The notes under the pieces are model-generated. The model had not been told where the DNA came from and did no database searches. It worked only from the letters and a program-made list of their open reading frames with translations. From Salegentibacter salarius (GTDB lineage Bacteria; Bacteroidota; Bacteroidia; Flavobacteriales; Flavobacteriaceae), in NCBI RefSeq assembly GCF_900168265.1, contig NZ_FVZF01000003.1:1-64000 (forward strand): DNA of 64,000 nt, in the 5' to 3' direction. The position numbers and the translations under genes are program-made. Shown here piece by piece: positions 24,161-32,656 of the stretch (its first letter is position 1; each line of letters opens with the position of its first letter).

Positions 24161-25714
24161 ATGAGTGAAATAGCAGAGAAATTCGGAATTAAACAAGCTT
24201 TAAAGGATCTTGGTTTGCAGGAAACCAATAATGGAACTTCTACCGGAAAAGATTTTTTTAGTAGTGGTGAAGTAATTGAATCTTATTCTCCTGTAGACGG
24301 CGCTTTAATTGGAAAAGTAAAAGCGACCACCAAAGAAGATTACGAAAAAGTAATTACTACTGCCACCGCAGGTTTTAAAGAATGGCGCACCTGGCCGGCA
24401 CCTCAGCGTGGTGAAGTGGTTCGCCAGTTCAATGATGAATTAAGAAGATTAAAAGAACCTTTGGGGAAATTGGTTTCCTACGAAATGGGGAAATCTTACC
24501 AGGAAGGTTTGGGCGAAGTTCAGGAAATGATAGATATCTGCGATTTCGCAGTGGGACTTTCCCGCCAGTTACACGGGTTAACCATGCATTCTGAACGCCC
24601 AGGACATAGAATGTACGAGCAGTACCATCCGCTTGGTGTGGTTGGGATTATTTCGGCATTTAACTTTCCGGTTGCGGTTTGGTCGTGGAATACGGCTTTG
24701 GCGTGGGTTTGTGGAGATGCTTGCGTTTGGAAAGGATCAGAGAAAACTCCTTTAACTTCTGTAGCCTGTCAGAATATTGCCGCTAGAGTTTTTGCTGAAA
24801 ACAATGTTCCGGCAGGAATTTCTTCATTGATCACCGGCGATTATAAAGTGGGTGAAATGATGACCAACGATAAACGAGTGCCGTTAATTTCGGCTACCGG
24901 TTCTATTAGAATGGGAAAAATAGTTGCCCAGGCAGTTGCCGCAAGATTAGGAAAATCTCTTCTTGAATTAGGAGGAAATAACGCCATAATCGTAACCCCA
25001 GATGCCGATATTAAAAATACGGTAATCGGCGCGGTATTTGGAGCTGTGGGAACTTGCGGGCAGCGTTGTACTTCTACCCGAAGATTAATAATTCACGAAT
25101 CTATTTACGATAAAGTAAAAGATGCGATTGTAAAAGCTTATAAGCAATTGCGAATTGGAAACCCATTAGATGAAAATAATCACGTGGGGCCGCTTATCGA
25201 TAAAGATGCGGTAAAAAATTATCAAAACGCTTTAGATAAAGTTGTGGAAGAAGGCGGTAAGATCTTAGTTGAAGGCGGTGTTTTAGAAGGCGAAGGTTAT
25301 GAAAGCGGATGCTACGTAAAACCGGCCATTGCCGAAGCAAAAAATGAGTTTAAGATCGTACAGCACGAAACTTTTGCACCGGTACTTTATATTATGAAAT
25401 ATTCTGGAGATGTTTCTAACGCTTTGGAATTACAAAATGGAGTAGTGCAGGGACTTTCTTCAGCAATAATGACCAATAACTTAAGGGAAGCCGAACGTTT
25501 TCTTTCTGTAGAAGGTTCAGATTGCGGGATTGCAAATGTGAATATAGGAACTTCCGGAGCTGAAATTGGTGGCGCTTTTGGCGGTGAAAAAGAAACCGGA
25601 GGCGGAAGAGAATCTGGATCTGATGCCTGGAAGATCTATATGCGCAGACAAACAAATACTATTAATTATACTACTGAACTGCCGTTGGCACAAGGTATTA
25701 AATTCGATTTGTAA
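24161..25714 (+). CDS. Aldehyde dehydrogenase, ALDH7 (antiquitin-like) type
   Basis: NAD-dependent oxidation of an aldehyde to an acid, cytoplasmic. Catalytic Cys303 is in GTCGQRCTSTRRL and the general base Glu269 in LLELGGNNAI. The HPLGVVGIISAFNFPVAVWS-type segment, GGGRESGSDAWKIYMRRQTN and overall 517 residues match ALDH7/AmaB, which oxidises alpha-aminoadipate semialdehyde or piperideine-6-carboxylate (lysine breakdown). Because it follows the 3-hydroxyanthranilate dioxygenase, an alternative substrate is the aminomuconate semialdehyde of the kynurenine route, though that is usually ALDH8 type. Promoter not identified; terminator about 150 bases downstream. Confidence 0.88.
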   Translation: MSEIAEKFGIKQALKDLGLQETNNGTSTGKDFFSSGEVIESYSPVDGALIGKVKATTKEDYEKVITTATAGFKEWRTWPAPQRGEVVRQFNDELRRLKEPLGKLVSYEMGKSYQEGLGEVQEMIDICDFAVGLSRQLHGLTMHSERPGHRMYEQYHPLGVVGIISAFNFPVAVWSWNTALAWVCGDACVWKGSEKTPLTSVACQNIAARVFAENNVPAGISSLITGDYKVGEMMTNDKRVPLISATGSIRMGKIVAQAVAARLGKSLLELGGNNAIIVTPDADIKNTVIGAVFGAVGTCGQRCTSTRRLIIHESIYDKVKDAIVKAYKQLRIGNPLDENNHVGPLIDKDAVKNYQNALDKVVEEGGKILVEGGVLEGEGYESGCYVKPAIAEAKNEFKIVQHETFAPVLYIMKYSGDVSNALELQNGVVQGLSSAIMTNNLREAERFLSVEGSDCGIANVNIGTSGAEIGGAFGGEKETGGGRESGSDAWKIYMRRQTNTINYTTELPLAQGIKFDL

Positions 25715-25746
25715 ATATTTTCAGGAACTTTTTGAAAAGTTATTGC

Positions 25747-25837
25747 CGTCACCCTGAACTCGTTTCAGGGTCTAATATGTACATAAAAATAACTTAGATT
25801 CTGAAATAATCCCGGAGCTTCGGGACAGAATGACGGA
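25747..25837. repeat. REP-like pair downstream of the aldehyde dehydrogenase
   Basis: CGTCACCCTGAACTCGTTTC with CAGGGTCTAA forms a hairpin whose outer pairs are CCC/GGG; it is followed by a decayed inverse copy, TTAGATTCTGAAATAATCCC, a hairpin CCCGGAGCTTCGGG, and AGAATGACGG. Same family as 9953, 26429 and 60968. Confidence 0.6.
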
Positions 25838-25862
25838 GTATCCTGATTGGAGTTATAAACCA

Positions 25863-25906
25863 AACAAACCTCACAGCATTAAAATCTGTGAGGTTTGTTT
25901 TTTCTC
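25863..25906 (+). terminator. Terminator after the dioxygenase-aldehyde dehydrogenase unit
   Basis: 14-bp stem AACAAACCTCACAG / CTGTGAGGTTTGTT with an eight-base loop, followed by TTTTCTC on the plus strand. Confidence 0.75.
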
Positions 25907-25977
25907 AGATTTTAGCATTTCCCTAATTAAACCTTCAATAATAATTTTATATTTTGTGGTCATCAAAAAAATAGACA

Positions 25978-26370
25978 ATGAGTAAAATCGATAACGAAAC
26001 AATTAAGAAAGAGCATAAAAAGCGCCAGGAAGATTTTGAAGAGGAAGATGTGCATAATGTGCTGGAAGATGAAGAAGAGATAAAGTCTAAGTTTGAAAAT
26101 AAAGGAAAGCTGCAGCGTTATGTAGACGATGCACAACTACTTTTTAATTTGCTAAGAGATTATGCCAATGGAAATTATAGGGAAGTTCCTTTTAACGTGG
26201 TTGCGGCTATTGGAGGAGCATTACTATATGTGCTTTCGCCATTAGATCTAATCCCAGATTTTATTCCGATAGTTGGTTATTTAGACGACGCGGCTGTAAT
26301 TGCTTTTTGTCTTAACCTAATTGAAAAAGACCTGATCTCTTATAAGGTCTGGAAGAGAAATGCTGCTTAA
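25978..26370 (+). CDS. YkvA family protein (DUF1232)
   Basis: Small membrane-associated protein of unknown role. The DUF1232 core is AAIGGALLYVLSPLDLIPDF followed by IPIVGYLDDAAVIAFCLNLI, with one or two hydrophobic helices (about 78-112) and the conserved SPLDLIPDFIP turn. The first half is a very charged, Glu/Lys-rich cytoplasmic part typical of coiled coil. 130 residues, single-gene unit ended by the element at 26401. Confidence 0.85.
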   Translation: MSKIDNETIKKEHKKRQEDFEEEDVHNVLEDEEEIKSKFENKGKLQRYVDDAQLLFNLLRDYANGNYREVPFNVVAAIGGALLYVLSPLDLIPDFIPIVGYLDDAAVIAFCLNLIEKDLISYKVWKRNAA

Positions 26371-26400
26371 GCTCTTGATCACTAATTATATAGGTCAATA

Positions 26401-26540
26401 AAAAGAGGCTGTTTGAAAAGTTTGTTCTCGTCAAGCTGAACTCGTTTCAGCTTCTAACATGTAATTTAATTATTAACATATTTGATCCTGAAATGAATTA
26501 AGGATGACGATTTTATAACTTTCAGACAGCCTCTTATTTT
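26401..26540 (+). repeat. 140-bp element with terminal inverted repeats and inner REP
   Basis: Arms AAAAGAGGCTGTTTGAAAAG and AACTTTCAGACAGCCTCTTA (17 of 18 pairs, one G-U on the plus strand) enclose CGTCAAGCTGAACTCGTTTC with AGCTTCTAAC and a decayed inverse REP. The ends resemble the sequence at 844-870 beside the IS1182 transposase, so this could be a MITE; it could equally be a long-stem terminator for the YkvA gene. Lies between convergent genes. Confidence 0.55.
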
Positions 26541-26557
26541 ATCAATTTTTCCAGAAA

Positions 26558-27562
26558 TTATAGTCTTCCGTTGGCCTCAACCCATTTAAAGGTGTGTTGA
26601 TCTTCTGGGATAGCCATTCTTCCTGCAATTCTTCGCATTCTGTCTGGTAATTTCATTAGATAATCTCTTGCTTTTTCGGCCTCATCTGTTAAAGAGCGCA
26701 TTTTGTCTATTTCCCAGTAGCCATTAAGTTTCTCCAGGATTTCTATATAATCGTAGGTGGTGTAAACGCCAAGACGCTGTGCTGCATTTGAGAAATTTTC
26801 AAAAGCTTCAGCAATTCCCTGTCCGCTTTCACGTAAGAACTGGGCCGGCATTACAATTTTTTTCTTCATCATATCGTGAAAAGCCAGCATCATTTCACTA
26901 GGATCGTGTTCAAAAATAGTTTTCACGAATTCACGATAAGCCATATAATGTCTCATCTCGTCGCCGGCGATGATATTACACATCTTCCCAAGCATTTTGT
27001 TTCCTTTTTTCTTAGCTAATTGCCCTACACGCTTGTGTGAAATATTAGTAGCTAATTCCTGGAAGCTAGTATAAACAAAGTTCCTATATGGATCTCGACC
27101 TGTTCCAATATCAAAACCATCATTGATTAAATATTGTGTGGTTTTCTCAACTTCTCGCATATTTACACGGCCAGAAAGGTAAAGATATTTGTTAAGCGTA
27201 TCTCCGTGGCGATTTTCTTCTCCCGTCCAGTGGCGAACCCATTTAGACCAGGCATTTTCCTCGCCGCGGCTTTTCCCGTGTTGTTCTACACCTTCCATAT
27301 CCATAAGCCAGGATTCGTAGGTTGGCAGGGCTTCCTCAGTAACCATATCTGCAACTAAAACTACCCAAAAATCGTATTCAAGCTCTTTGGCTTCTTCCCT
27401 AATTTGGTTGATTTCATCCATATAATTTTCTCCCTGTAAATTAGGAAGAAGGTCGGTGGGTTGCCAAATATCTTCTACGGGAATAAGGTATTCTTTAATG
27501 AAACCGTCTACCTGTTTTTCAACGGTATTCATCACTTCTAATCTAATATTGTCGAGGGCCAT
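26558..27562 (-). CDS. Acyl-ACP desaturase (soluble di-iron, FAB2 type)
   Basis: Introduces a double bond into acyl-ACP with ferredoxin and oxygen, setting membrane fluidity. The di-iron ligands are visible in two EExxH-like motifs: Glu77 (VTEEALPTY), Glu116/His119 (TGEENRHGD), Glu169 (SFQELATNISH) and Glu202/His205 (IAGDEMRHY). Four-helix ferritin-like fold, 334 residues from ATG 27562 (MALDNIRLEV); an in-frame start 51 bases upstream adds an unconserved basic stretch and is not used. Single gene. Confidence 0.92.
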   Translation of the reverse strand: MALDNIRLEVMNTVEKQVDGFIKEYLIPVEDIWQPTDLLPNLQGENYMDEINQIREEAKELEYDFWVVLVADMVTEEALPTYESWLMDMEGVEQHGKSRGEENAWSKWVRHWTGEENRHGDTLNKYLYLSGRVNMREVEKTTQYLINDGFDIGTGRDPYRNFVYTSFQELATNISHKRVGQLAKKKGNKMLGKMCNIIAGDEMRHYMAYREFVKTIFEHDPSEMMLAFHDMMKKKIVMPAQFLRESGQGIAEAFENFSNAAQRLGVYTTYDYIEILEKLNGYWEIDKMRSLTDEAEKARDYLMKLPDRMRRIAGRMAIPEDQHTFKWVEANGRL

Positions 27563-27731
27563 TCTAGTTTTTTTTTGGAGCAGAAATCTAAAAAATCTGC
27601 CGATATTAATCAACTCTTAAGAAAGAATTGTGCTAAAAATATTCTGTTTGGGAATTTTGAACATAAATAAAAGTCAAAATCCCTGAATTACAAAGATATA
27701 AAGAGAAAATGCGTTTTGTGGTAAAATCGTC

Positions 27732-28460
27732 TTAATTTCTACCTTCTTCTTCGGGATAGAGTTTAAATACAGGCTCACTTTGCCAAATTTCCTTTGTATT
27801 TACCTCTAAAGCGGATAATTTTCCCATAAAAGCAGCGCCGGTATCTACATTCCAAATATTTGCCCGTTTTACGGGGGCTTCTGCATTAATTCGGGTTACC
27901 GGTGTATGCCCTATAAAAATTTCATCAAAAATTTGAAGGCGTTTTGGATAGTTTGTGTCGCCAGGCTCAATATTTTTATCTAAAGAAAGCGCCATTTCCC
28001 ATAAAGTTCTATCCCAATAGAAGCCAGTTTCATGATATTCCTGCTCGGGGCCATGTTGGCTTGTAAAACCGGCGTGTACAAAAAGCCTGTTCTTTTTATC
28101 GACATAGTAATTTAGCATCTGGTTATAAAACTCGATATGCGATTCTATTTCTTCCGACGAAAAATTTCTATAGGCGTCAATACTGGATTGCCCGCCATGT
28201 TCCAACCATTTTTCATTAAGCTCCCCGGTTGCCAACCAACGATGGGTGAGATCGTCATGATTCCCTCGTAGAAAAATACAGGTATTTTGTTTGGCGAGAT
28301 CTATTAGGTATGAAACTACATTGGCTGAGTCGCTCCAGCCATCTACGTAATCTCCAAGGAAAATAAGTTCATCTTCCGGGGTTACCTCTATTTTTTCAAG
28401 GAGTTGTATTAAAGCTTTTAATCCGCCGTGAATGTCTCCAATAGCAATACTTCGGCCCAT
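27732..28460 (-). CDS. Metallophosphoesterase (PPP-like serine/threonine phosphatase fold)
   Basis: Two-metal phosphoesterase. The family motifs are GDIHG (8-12), GDYVDGWSDS with GDxxD, and FLRGNHDDL, followed by a His in LFVHAGFT and FIGHTPV near the C-terminus. 242 residues, close to bacteriophage lambda-type PP and the diadenosine-tetraphosphatase group. No signal peptide, so cytoplasmic. One base separates its start from the end of the AlbA_2-domain gene upstream, so they are cotranscribed. Confidence 0.9.
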   Translation of the reverse strand: MGRSIAIGDIHGGLKALIQLLEKIEVTPEDELIFLGDYVDGWSDSANVVSYLIDLAKQNTCIFLRGNHDDLTHRWLATGELNEKWLEHGGQSSIDAYRNFSSEEIESHIEFYNQMLNYYVDKKNRLFVHAGFTSQHGPEQEYHETGFYWDRTLWEMALSLDKNIEPGDTNYPKRLQIFDEIFIGHTPVTRINAEAPVKRANIWNVDTGAAFMGKLSALEVNTKEIWQSEPVFKLYPEEEGRN

Positions 28461-28461
28461 A

Positions 28462-29598
28462 TTAATTGTATTTTACTTTTCTTAAAATTCGCATACTTTC
28501 TTTGTAATAATTATAAACTTCCTGGCTGTATTCTTTTAAATACGGTTTTGCTTCTTCCAGTTTGTCTATTGCCTGTTCAAAGTTATTTAAATAGCAAAGT
28601 AAATAAGTTGAAGGCAAATTTTTTAGGTCTTTTTTTTGTTGTTTATCTAGTGGAAGCTTTTTTTTAAGCCTTTCTACCAGCTTGCTGTTTATGTTGTAAA
28701 TATGGTAAAGCGTTTTTTTGTCGAATTCGGGTGGCTCAAATAACAACTTGCTTTCAATATCGTAACTTACGCTATCTTTAAAACTGATGGTGACCTCCTC
28801 CAACGGGTAAAACTGGTATTTATCGTGTAATCCCAATTGAACGTATTCCAGAATTTTGAACTCTTCATCGGTCAGGCTAATGCTCACCTGGTCTAAATCT
28901 GAATAAAACAATTTTACCTGTTCGTTGATGAGCTCTATATCTACCCTGGAATAGAAAGTTTCGTGTTTTGCCTGAATCTTTTTTCCGGCCCAACAAACCA
29001 CAAAATATTCTTTAAAAACTTTATAAGTAGCGTTATAATCTTTTCTTTTCTGAAGAAAATCGAACACTCCATCCAGCGTCAATTCAATATTATTATGAGA
29101 ATGTTTTTCTATAGAATTCACTATTTCTGAATTCACATCGGTGATCTCCACACCAAAAACCTTAGGCATACTAATACTGCCATCTCTAAGAAAAACCGAA
29201 CCTCCGTAATACTTCCAGATATTCTTTTTAAGCGAACATATTTTCCCGTGATTCGGCCTAATACTCACCAAACCAACCACCAGGTTTCCCGGCAAATGAG
29301 GAAAAGGGATATTTTCATAAGAAATTAACGGCGGATTGCTCAAGTAAGCATTCACCAGGTTTTGAATTTTACTATCGTCAAAAAAATCGGTGCCTATAAT
29401 ACTGTTATCTTCATCCTGGACTCCAATTACTATATAAGAATTGTTTTCAGGGTTGGAATTTGAAAGTGCGCAAACGTGCTTTAAAAACTTGGCTTTCCCT
29501 TCTCTTTCACCAATATTGAGCTTCAGCTTTTTGTCGTAAAAGCTGTTCTCGTCGTTATGAGCGAGCAGGTTTTTTATTAAAAGCCGTTTGTTAATCAT
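28462..29598 (-). CDS. AlbA_2 (Schlafen-type) domain protein
   Basis: N-terminal AlbA_2 domain (about 20-150): GEREGKAKFLKHVCALSNSN followed by YIVIGVQDEDNSIIGTDFFD and a LVGLVSIRPN strand, the fold found in Schlafen-like proteins and often annotated as ATP-binding. The remaining 230 residues are charged, with no recognised domain. Possible nucleic-acid or nucleotide binding. 378 residues. Forms an operon with the metallophosphoesterase. AlbA_2 also occurs in defence genes, but the neighbours here are housekeeping, so I do not call it defence. Confidence 0.7.
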   Translation of the reverse strand: MINKRLLIKNLLAHNDENSFYDKKLKLNIGEREGKAKFLKHVCALSNSNPENNSYIVIGVQDEDNSIIGTDFFDDSKIQNLVNAYLSNPPLISYENIPFPHLPGNLVVGLVSIRPNHGKICSLKKNIWKYYGGSVFLRDGSISMPKVFGVEITDVNSEIVNSIEKHSHNNIELTLDGVFDFLQKRKDYNATYKVFKEYFVVCWAGKKIQAKHETFYSRVDIELINEQVKLFYSDLDQVSISLTDEEFKILEYVQLGLHDKYQFYPLEEVTISFKDSVSYDIESKLLFEPPEFDKKTLYHIYNINSKLVERLKKKLPLDKQQKKDLKNLPSTYLLCYLNNFEQAIDKLEEAKPYLKEYSQEVYNYYKESMRILRKVKYN

Positions 29599-29610
29599 AC
29601 TAACCTTGTC

Positions 29611-29630
29611 ATTTCCGCGAAGGCGGAAAT
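29611..29630. repeat. Short hairpin repeat ATTTCCGCGAAGGCGGAAAT
   Basis: Stem ATTTCCGC / GCGGAAAT with a GAAG-like loop, preceded by TTGTCATT. A common flavobacterial intergenic palindrome, here in the 5' region of the AlbA_2 gene. Confidence 0.55.
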
Positions 29631-29679
29631 CTCTATTTAGTTATTTTCTATTCTTTTTGCCTAAGGTGTTCCAAAAACT

Positions 29680-29710
29680 AAACCTACAAGGTTTTTAAAA
29701 CCTTGCAGGA
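29680..29710 (-). terminator. Terminator of the SDR gene
   Basis: Minus-strand stem CCTGCAAGGTTTT / AAACCTTGTAGG followed by TTTAGTTTTTGG. The one variable pair is G-U on the minus strand and A-C on the plus strand, which fixes the RNA strand. Confidence 0.6.
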
Positions 29711-29728
29711 AGTAAATCTCAAGAAATA

Positions 29729-30478
29729 TTATTCTTTATTCACCGTAACACTACTCGCTTGCGCGGTTGGCATCACCACTAAATCTGCAATATTTACGTG
29801 ATAAGGTCTGGTAACCACAAATCGAATAATATCAGCGATATCTTCCGGGCGTAAAGCTTGAAAACCTTCATAAACACTTTTAGCTTTTTCTGTATCTCCT
29901 TTAAATCTTACCTCGCTGAATTCGGTTTGGGTAAGTCCGGGGTTTACGGCACCAACTCTAATTCCATGTTTGTTGAGATCTATTCGCATGGCCTGGTTTA
30001 AGGCATCTACTGCATATTTGCTGGCGCAATAAACATTGCCGTTGGGATAAACTTCTTTCCCGGCGGTAGACCCAATATTGATGATATGCCCCGTTCCCTG
30101 GCTTATCATTAGCGGAAAGATCGCTTTACTTACATATAGTAAACCTTTTACATTAATATCTAACATAGCGTCCCAATCGTCTATATTTCCATCCTGGATT
30201 GGGTTCAAACCGTGCGCATTTCCGGCATTATTGATAAGAATATCTATTTTTTGAAATTTCTCAGGAAGGCTATTGATTTTTTCAAAAACCACTTCCTTAT
30301 CCCGAACATCAAAACAAAGCGTGTACACCGCGACTCTTTTTGATAATTCTTTTTTTAACTCAGCTAATCGCTCTTCTCTTCTTCCGCAGAGAATAAGATT
30401 AATCCCTTCCCTTGCCAAGGCACTCGCCGTAGCTTTCCCTATTCCGCTCGTTGCTCCTGTAATAAATGCAGTTTTCAT
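29729..30478 (-). CDS. Short-chain dehydrogenase/reductase (YdfG-like)
   Basis: NAD(P)-dependent oxidoreductase with the classical SDR layout: cofactor motif TGATSGIGKAT (7-17), LINNAGNAHG (about 85-94), catalytic Ser in INIGSTAGK and YxxxK in YCASKYAVDAL. The sequence FCVT...NIADLVVMPTAQ-like C-terminus resembles the YdfG/serine-3-dehydrogenase group (NADP-dependent 3-hydroxy acid dehydrogenases). 249 residues. Monocistronic between a terminator and the divergent DUF4382 gene; substrate not known. Confidence 0.9.
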   Translation of the reverse strand: MKTAFITGATSGIGKATASALAREGINLILCGRREERLAELKKELSKRVAVYTLCFDVRDKEVVFEKINSLPEKFQKIDILINNAGNAHGLNPIQDGNIDDWDAMLDINVKGLLYVSKAIFPLMISQGTGHIINIGSTAGKEVYPNGNVYCASKYAVDALNQAMRIDLNKHGIRVGAVNPGLTQTEFSEVRFKGDTEKAKSVYEGFQALRPEDIADIIRFVVTRPYHVNIADLVVMPTAQASSVTVNKE

Positions 30479-30633
30479 AAATTATTTTTCTATTGCTAAA
30501 GTGTCTACAAGTAAGTAGCTTAGGCTTACATATGCAATTTAAAGTCTTGTTAAATTTAATTAATCTGGGGTCTTTCATAAAATTTAATCGACTATGCTGC
30601 GTTTTCCTGTCTAAACAATTAATAAACCTATTT

Positions 30634-31452
30634 ATGAAAAGAACGATGAAGCACCTAAAGTTAAAAAGCTTACTGCTTGCCGCAGTAATCGCTTTTGGAT
30701 TTACAAGTTGTAGTGATGACGATGAAAATAACGTTGCAGAGGGTAATGCCCAATTAACCGTGAGAATGACAGATGCTCCCGGTGATTATGATCACGTTTG
30801 GGTAGATGTACAGGATGTGATGATTAAAACCGAAGCCGCCGTGGGAGAAGAAGAGGCTGAGTGGGAAAGCCTTGCTAATGTTGAAACCGGCCGTTATGAT
30901 CTGTTACAATTAACCGGCGGAGTTTCTCAATTATTGGTAGAGGCAGAAATTCCTGCAGGTTATCTTGATCAAATAAGATTGGTGTTAGGCCCCGATAATG
31001 TAGTTGACATTGCTGGCGAAGAAATTGCCCTTGCTACGCCAAGTGCTCAACAATCTGGCTTAAAACTAAATGTACAACAGGAACTTGAAGCAGGAGAGCA
31101 CTATGAATATCTTCTGGACTTTGATGTAGACGAATCTGTGGTGATCACCGGTAATGCGGGCTATATTTTAAAGCCTGTAATTAGAATGTCGGCTATGGCC
31201 AGTACGGGTTCTATTATGGGTAAAGTACATCCAACAAATTTTCAAAGTTTGGTGAAAGCACAAAATGCGAGTCATACCATTTCTGCGTATACAGATGAAT
31301 CTGGAAATTTTGTTTTACACGGGGTTCCGGCAGGAACTTACCAGGTGACTGTTACTCCAGAGGCTACAACTGGTTTAGAAGTAAAAACAGAAGATAACAT
31401 TGAGGTAGAAGAAGATGCTGCTGTAGATCTTGAAACAATTTATTTGGAATAA
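30634..31452 (+). CDS. DUF4382 lipoprotein with C-terminal carboxypeptidase-regulatory-like domain
   Basis: Envelope lipoprotein: signal LKSLLLAAVIAFGFTSCSDD with lipobox Cys. The DUF4382 domain (about 35-180) begins AQLTVRMTDAPGDYDHVWVDV and contains YLDQIRLVLGPDNVV; the last 70 residues, FVLHGVPAGTYQVTVTPE, are a Carboxypeptidase-regulatory-like beta sandwich. 272 residues. The ATG at 30634 is chosen because earlier in-frame ATGs precede the signal peptide with unrelated residues. Role unknown. Ends at a strong terminator. Confidence 0.85.
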   Translation: MKRTMKHLKLKSLLLAAVIAFGFTSCSDDDENNVAEGNAQLTVRMTDAPGDYDHVWVDVQDVMIKTEAAVGEEEAEWESLANVETGRYDLLQLTGGVSQLLVEAEIPAGYLDQIRLVLGPDNVVDIAGEEIALATPSAQQSGLKLNVQQELEAGEHYEYLLDFDVDESVVITGNAGYILKPVIRMSAMASTGSIMGKVHPTNFQSLVKAQNASHTISAYTDESGNFVLHGVPAGTYQVTVTPEATTGLEVKTEDNIEVEEDAAVDLETIYLE

Positions 31453-31471
31453 TTTAAATAATTCCTATATA

Positions 31472-31512
31472 AAAAAAAGAGCGGCTGTAAAAGGCCGCTT
31501 TTTGTTTTTTAA
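31472..31512 (+). terminator. Terminator of the DUF4382 gene
   Basis: Stem AGCGGC / GCCGCT (31480-31498) preceded by an A run and followed by TTTTTGTTTTTT; it isolates the Bat operon from upstream transcription. Confidence 0.8.
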
Positions 31513-31587
31513 CCATACATTAACAGCCTATACGCTAATAATTTTCCAATTTGCGGCCACGAATTTAAGGTCTTTAATACTTATAAA

Positions 31588-32592
31588 ATGATAGATAATA
31601 ACGCCTCTGTAGATATTGCAAGTTTAAACGAGAAAATTGAGAGGGAAAGTGCTTTTGTAGATTTACTAAACACTGAAGTCAATAAGGTGATAGTAGGACA
31701 AAAGCATATGATGGAGCGTTTGCTTATTGGGTTATTAGGGCAAGGCCATATTTTGCTTGAGGGTGTTCCCGGTTTGGCAAAAACTCTTGCTATTAATACA
31801 CTTTCCCAGGCAGTTCACGGTAGTTTTAGCAGGATCCAGTTTACGCCAGATCTTTTACCGGCAGACGTTGTTGGAACCTTGATTTATAATATGAAGCTGA
31901 ATGATTTCAGCATTAAAAAAGGACCCATTTTCGCAAATTTCGTGCTTGCAGATGAGATTAACCGTGCCCCGGCCAAAGTACAATCGGCTTTGCTGGAAGC
32001 TATGCAGGAAAAGCAAGTAACCATTGGGGAAGAAACTTTTATTTTAGATAAGCCGTTTTTGGTAATGGCTACTCAAAACCCGGTAGAGCAGGAGGGAACT
32101 TATCCTTTGCCTGAAGCCCAGGTAGACCGTTTTATGCTGAAAACCGTAATAGATTATCCCGAATTTAACGACGAGCAGTTAATTATGCGCGCAAATTTAA
32201 AGGGAGAATTTCCAAAAGTAAATCCTGTGGTAAGCATTGAGCAAATTTTGCGTGCTCAGCAAGTGGCCAGGGAAGTCTATATGGATGAGAAGATTGAAAA
32301 ATATATCCTGGATATTATTTTTGCTACCCGTAATCCTGAAAAATATAATTTAAAAGAGCTTAAACCACTAATTAGTTTTGGTGCTTCGCCAAGGGGAAGT
32401 ATTAACCTTGCACGGGCTTCAAAATGCTATGCTTTTATAAAACGCCGCGGATATGTAATCCCTGAAGACGTGCGGGCAGTGGTTTTAGATGTACTTCGCC
32501 ATAGAATTGGAATTACCTACGAAGCCGAAGCAGAAAATGTGACTTCAGAAGATATTGTACACAAAATAGTGAACGAGATAGAGGTGCCTTAA
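31588..32592 (+). CDS. MoxR-family AAA+ ATPase
   Basis: Chaperone-type ATPase that works with von Willebrand factor A proteins, here those of the Bat operon. Walker A LLEGVPGLAKTLA (57-69), Walker B in FVLADEINRAPAKVQ, sensor 1 in VMATQNPVEQEGTYPLPEAQ and the arginine-finger region LDRF-like QVDRFML are all present. 334 residues, cytoplasmic. First gene of an eight-gene operon. Confidence 0.95.
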   Translation: MIDNNASVDIASLNEKIERESAFVDLLNTEVNKVIVGQKHMMERLLIGLLGQGHILLEGVPGLAKTLAINTLSQAVHGSFSRIQFTPDLLPADVVGTLIYNMKLNDFSIKKGPIFANFVLADEINRAPAKVQSALLEAMQEKQVTIGEETFILDKPFLVMATQNPVEQEGTYPLPEAQVDRFMLKTVIDYPEFNDEQLIMRANLKGEFPKVNPVVSIEQILRAQQVAREVYMDEKIEKYILDIIFATRNPEKYNLKELKPLISFGASPRGSINLARASKCYAFIKRRGYVIPEDVRAVVLDVLRHRIGITYEAEAENVTSEDIVHKIVNEIEVP

Positions 32593-32656
32593 ACTATTGA
32601 TTTCCACTAATTTTCGCATTTCCCAATAATTTGTGTAAAAACACAATCGTTTCCTA

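Noticed and set aside
28462-29598. AlbA_2 gene as part of a defence island
   Set aside because: Neighbours are a phosphatase, an SDR and a desaturase; no effector, nuclease or mobile-element context.
30493-30633. Longer start for the DUF4382 lipoprotein
   Set aside because: 47 extra residues before a textbook lipoprotein signal peptide.
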